A stretch of 51,707 nucleotides of DNA, taken from Pseudomonas fluorescens. GTDB taxonomy: Bacteria > Pseudomonadota > Gammaproteobacteria > Pseudomonadales > Pseudomonadaceae. The position numbers were made by a program, and so were the translations under genes. Positions 48,481-51,707 of this stretch are shown piece after piece. Every line of letters starts with the position of its first letter. Within the stretch, counting starts at the first letter, position 1. The notes under the pieces are model-generated. The model saw only the letters and a program-made list of their open reading frames with translations, was not told the origin of the DNA and searched no databases. The stretch is taken from positions 1-51,707 of the forward strand of contig NZ_JAGGOG010000030.1 of assembly GCF_018614655.1 (NCBI RefSeq). The letters are read 5' to 3'.

Positions 48481-48669
48481 TACTTGTTGTCGCGTATTTA
48501 TCGCGTCTGAGAACGGAGGTTGGTTGCCGGGGGCTTTCGAAAACTGCTCCGCGGAGCGCGGGTTACGAGTGCGATCAATATGAGGATCGACTAATTGTTG
48601 GGGGGCACTTTGCTCCTGTGGGGGAATCGTTAGCGCAACGAGTGCCTCAGCCAGTTTTTGTATGGATGA

Positions 48670-49344
48670 CTATGGGAGTGCATGGATCAGATTGTCGGCC
48701 AGAGCACCAGGGCGTGGATCGTACTGGCTAGGTTCAGGACCGTTCCACACTTCTGAAGCGGCCGCTCGCAGGGTCGTTTGAGCGTAGCCATTGATCGGTA
48801 TGTGACCGTTTTTCCCAGCTGTATTCCTAATGCCTGCACAGAGGGCCTCGGCAAGTTCTGCGACGGAACTCAATTTTCCTTTTTGCAAAGTGTTGATAAC
48901 GGTAGAAGATAATTTGTGCAGGTCTTTATAGATGTTGGATGCGGTGTGACACCAGTAGCCCAACTTATCGAAATAGAGCGTCTCCTCATACGGCGTCAAC
49001 GCAGGTCCGCCCTGGATCTGACGGCTTAGAAGCGCTGCGACCTCACGGAACAGGTTTATGCCGTCCTGCTTCGTGGCTTTAGCCATAGCCGACAAGTCAC
49101 CGAGTTTGACTGCGTGAGCATTCAGCGCTTTAGTATTGGCCTCGCCTTGGGTGGCGTTGATCACTCGTTGATGGGCAAAAACCAATAGTTCTTCGGCAAG
49201 CTGCGCCATAGCGCACGTGCTGTCACTGAGATCACGACACTGTTGGTAACCTCGAGCAAGTGGAGACAAGGTTTGGGCCGCTCGCAGTCGAACAGTCAAC
49301 GGCACCGTGGTTGTCGTGGCTGGGCGCAGATGCAGCGGTGTCAT
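48670..49344 (-). CDS. Effector 3, N-terminal part (ends at in-frame TAG)
   Basis: 224 aa from ATG 49344, with GGAGG seven bases upstream. MTPLHLRPATTTTVP fits a type III signal: no acidic residue and Pro/Leu at 3-4. It is homologous to residues 1-240 of effectors 1 and 2 (LSPLARGYQQCRDLSDSTCA; ALLSRQIQGGPALTPYEETL). The TAG comes where the others read through (LxQTPxHKLAE). The sequence after the stop continues SSIQKLAEALVAL in the same frame to the body of the protein. It could be a nonsense mutation, or a readthrough or split arrangement. Confidence 0.85.
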   Translation of the reverse strand: MTPLHLRPATTTTVPLTVRLRAAQTLSPLARGYQQCRDLSDSTCAMAQLAEELLVFAHQRVINATQGEANTKALNAHAVKLGDLSAMAKATKQDGINLFREVAALLSRQIQGGPALTPYEETLYFDKLGYWCHTASNIYKDLHKLSSTVINTLQKGKLSSVAELAEALCAGIRNTAGKNGHIPINGYAQTTLRAAASEVWNGPEPSQYDPRPGALADNLIHALP

Positions 49345-49370
49345 ATCAATGCCTCCAGGTCAGTCCTACC

Positions 49371-49399
49371 TGAGTAGCAGAAAGTTGTCAGTTAGTTCC
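49371..49399 (-). promoter_or_regulatory. Probable hrp box of effector 3 (one mismatch in -10)
   Basis: On the minus strand GGAACT (49399-49394), 16 bases, then CTACTCA (49377-49371). CCACNNA is expected, so there is one C-to-T difference. It lies 26 bases before the ATG at 49344. The match in order, spacing and family context makes it likely. Confidence 0.68.
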
Positions 49400-49570
49400 A
49401 AGGCTCAAGAGGGGGGCGGTTCATCTAACGTCGCGCCCGGAGCCAGGACGTGAGCGTTCCTGCACTGGCGTACTGGCGGATGACAGATTGGTAGCCATTA
49501 AAGCGGTTGTTTATTTCACTGGCCTGATTACCGTAATGGGGTCGGTTCCGGCTGGGGGCGAAATGACACG

Positions 49571-49870
49571 CTAAGCAGTTTTGCGTTGCCTACGGACAAT
49601 TTCAGTGACGGTGTTCTTGCTAATACCCAGATCTCGGGCAATCCATCTGTAGCTGCGACCTGCTTTTGGGTAAAGCTTGTCTGATTTCGGCGCACGCCTA
49701 CTTGCCGTCCGAGCTTACGTCCTCGGGCGCGAGCAGCGGCTAGACGGCTTGACTCGTCCACTGATCAGACCACGTTCGAACTCCGCGATGCCGGAGAGAA
49801 ACGTCGCCAGCATCCGACCATGTGGGGTTTTACGCCCAAACCGCAGAAAATTCCGTCCGGCCTATAAATG
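49571..49870 (-). pseudogene. Serine recombinase (resolvase) C-terminal remnant
   Basis: Minus-strand pieces are KTPHGRMLATFLSGIAEFERGLIS, then in another frame SRLAAARARGRKLGRQVGVR, and in a third KLYPKAGRSYRWIARDLGISK then NTVTEIVRRQRKTA (helix-turn-helix) to the stop at 49571. The catalytic N-terminal domain is missing. It is probably a Tn3-type or stand-alone resolvase remnant upstream of effector 3. Confidence 0.78.
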
Positions 49871-49920
49871 CGTGTTTTGACACGGCATAGTATTGCGCAA
49901 ACGTTCGTTATTGCAGCGCT
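49851..49920 (+). repeat. Diverged direct repeat, copy B (copy A at 6612-6680)
   Basis: See copy A. It starts gtccggcctataaatg and lies at the broken end of the resolvase remnant, so it may mark the transposon part shared by both effector loci. Confidence 0.5.
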
Positions 49921-50054
49921 ACCTGAGGAGATCGACGAATCAACGGCTTATCGGTTGCAAAAACCTGTTGCCAATTCAGATAGAAAGCGACTGGTTACCG
50001 CAATTCGCCCTCGCGGAAATTTCGGCGGTTTGGGCGTACAACCCCTTTTACGGC

Positions 50055-51707
50055 TGCGGATTCCACGGCCATCCGGCCACCTATTCCATGAACATCCGGC
50101 CGCTGATTCCATGAGCATCGACCACCCCTAAAGGCAGGCAGCAACGCAGGATTAATTCACTACCATCGACCTCTTTAATCGAAGCAGAGAGGTCGGAGCG
50201 GTTATCGATGCGTAAGATTCGTGAAGTACTGCATCTCAAATTTGAGGTCAGTCTGTCCGCTCGTCAGATATCCACCAGCGTGCAAGTCGGGCTAGTCAGC
50301 GTGGGTGGTACCTCAATCGTTTTGCGGCCAGTGGCCTGACTTGGTCCTCTGCACTAACCGACGCCGAGTTGCAACGGCGGCTTTTTCCTCCGCCGCCCGC
50401 CATTCTCAGCGATCAGCGATCAGCGATCAGCGTCCGATGCCCGACTGGTCATGGGCTCATGCCGAGTTACGTCGCCCCGGCGTCACCCTGGCCCTGCTTT
50501 GGCAAGAGTACCGGCTCAGCCAACCGCAAGGCTTCCAATACACCTGGTACTGCGAGCACTGCCGCCTCAGGGCCGCGAAGATCGATGTGGTCATGCGTCA
50601 GGAACATCGCGCCGGCGAAAAAACTGTTCGTCAACTACGCAGGCCAGACTGTACCGGTCATCGACCGGCAGGCCGGGGAAATCCGTCAGGTCCAGATATT
50701 CGTCGCCGTCCTGGGCGCCTCCAGCTACACCTTTGCTGAGGCCACTTGGTCGCAACAACTGCCGACTCGCTTTCCTCGGTGGGACGTCGGAGATACCGGT
50801 GCCGGACAATCTGCGCAGCGGCGTCACCCAAGCGCATCTCCACGAGCCGGGGACATCAACCCCTGCTACCGCGATCTGGCCGAGCACTACGGCGTTGCCG
50901 TGCTGCCGTGTTGCCCGCTAGAGCCCGAAAAACCAAGGACAAAGCCAAGGTCGAAGTCGGTGTGCAGGTCGTAGAGCGCTGGATCCTTGCGGCGTTGCGC
51001 AATCGCCAGTTCTTCTCGCTGGGTGAACTCAATACGGCCATCGGCGTGCTGTCGAACGCCTCAATCAACGGCCCTTCAAAAAACTGCCCGGCTTGCGCCG
51101 CTCCGCTTTCAAAGCCTTCAAGCAACCCGCGCTGCAACCGCTACCGGAACATCCGTACGTTTACGCCGAATGGAAAAAAGTACGGGCGCACATCGACTAC
51201 CACGTCGAAGCCGACGGCCGCTACTGCTCGGCGCCGTACCCGTTAGTGAAACAGCAACTGGAGGTGCGTCTGACGGCCAAGACAGTTGAGTGTTTCCACG
51301 CCAACCGCCATCTGCGCTCGTTGCATGAAGGCCGCCATACCACCGAAACCGAGCACATGCCCAAAAGCCACCGCGAGCATGCCGAGTGGACGCCGCAACG
51401 GTTGATGCGCTGGTCGGAACTGACGGGGGGGCAGAACCACAGGCCTCTCGTCTACATCCTCGAACGACGAATCCGCAGCATGGCTTCCGCGCCTGCCTGG
51501 GCATCCTGCGCCTGGGTAAGCATGCATTCTACGGATCACGGTCTACCTAGTTGGCGTGATTCAGTAAACGAATTCAAAAAACGATCCGTTTCAAGGCCCA
51601 AAAACTGTTTTGATCCACTGTCCTCTCCGGCCCAAATTCAGAGCTAAGAAAGAGCGAGTCCCGCGTTTTGGTGCTTTTGAGACACGTCTTGTAGTTGTGC
51701 TGGCTGC
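50055..51707 (+). mobile_element. IS21-family element, copy 2, may run past the window end
   Basis: The left end (TGCGGATTCCACGGCCATCC) and the leader before istA match copy 1 at 24809 closely. No istB is seen before the window ends, and family similarity fades after about 51530, so the right boundary is uncertain. Confidence 0.7.
50208..51530 (+). pseudogene. istA: IS21 transposase IstA, copy 2, frameshifted
   Basis: ATG 50208 (MRKIREVLHLKFEVSLSARQ). A short direct repeat of gatcagc (50409-50430) adds bases near the start of RPMPDWSWAHAELRRPG. The core FVNYAGQTVPVIDRQAGEIR, AKVEVGVQVVERWILAALRN, HIDYHVEADGRYCSAPYPL and HREHAEWTPQRLMRW follow in several frames. GFRACLGILRLGKH near 51490-51530 is a C-terminal part that copy 1 lacks. 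It is inactive. Confidence 0.82.

Noticed and set aside
48670..48672. TAG in effector 3 as recoded pyrrolysine or selenocysteine
   Set aside because: Pseudomonas lacks pyrrolysine decoding, selenocysteine uses TGA, and the aligned position in the paralogues is an ordinary residue.
37..51560. All one-base frameshifts as sequencing errors in homopolymers
   Set aside because: Several lesions are not in homopolymers, others are stops or deletions, and the 5-kb effector, kinase and hydrolase frames are clean; a few errors near G runs (for example 41228-41244) remain possible.

Overview
The window looks like a mobile-element-saturated accessory region of a plant-associated Pseudomonas with a Hrp type III secretion system, most like the P. 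syringae complex. The reasons are three HrpL-type promoters, an IS801/IS91-type element, an MvaT-family protein found in pseudomonads, and many insertion sequences common in that group. Most transposases are broken by frameshifts, stops or deletions, so this is an ageing graveyard of insertions with a few intact cargo genes.

The main discovery is a family of three giant proteins of about 1,620-1,670 codons: 1663-6579 (+), 36047-41062 (+) and 49344-44488 (-). They share an N-terminal module and a long dermonecrotic-toxin-like (DUF6543-type) body with hydrophobic segments. Each is preceded by a hrp box; two are canonical with identical promoter-to-start spacing, and one has a single mismatch. 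Their N-termini fit type III secretion rules. The C-termini differ. Two end in a TcdA/TcdB-like glycosyltransferase (ACD and DVD motifs, terminal SW). The third ends in a Fic domain (HPYGDGNGRTAR) followed by a heat-labile-enterotoxin-like ADP-ribosyltransferase (R, S-L-T, E-N-E), and is split by one in-frame TAG. I read these as a HrpL-regulated effector family that swaps catalytic tips. I do not recognise established Hop names for them.

Layout. 1-1171: broken IS5-type element. 1592-6579: effector 1. 6580-9440: decayed IS1111 transposase, decayed tyrosine recombinase and a small helper ORF. 9864-12081: ArsR-type regulator, a doubtful ORF and an IS91-type transposase. 12294-15275: an insecticidal toxin-complex C (TccC/Rhs) gene broken by one stop and by two expanded 8-bp repeats. 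15252-19545: IS66 with a passenger pRiA4b ORF-3 gene, an IS2-like remnant and a VgrG tail fragment. 19598-22133: PqaA-like secreted protein and cytochrome b561. 22897-24228: two convergent NarL-type response regulators, with a 21-G tract upstream of the first. 24528-30081: simple repeats, IS21, IS1111, a second pRiA4b ORF-3 remnant and an IS150-type element. 30467-34102: BvgS-like hybrid sensor kinase, probably the partner of the response regulators and separated from them by the insertions. 34274-35476: alpha/beta hydrolase and MvaT-like silencer. 35892-42112: effector 2 between outward-facing ISL3 ends. 42400-44349: GIN-domain remnant, a ParD/ParE-type pair with a broken toxin, and an IS630 remnant. 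44488-49399: effector 3. 49571-51707: resolvase remnant and a second IS21 copy that may run off the window.

Taken together, a type III effector set, a Tc-toxin relict, a phosphorelay and a nucleoid silencer sit in one region shaped by repeated insertion. The silencer and phosphorelay are candidate regulators of the toxins, but only the HrpL link is visible in the sequence.
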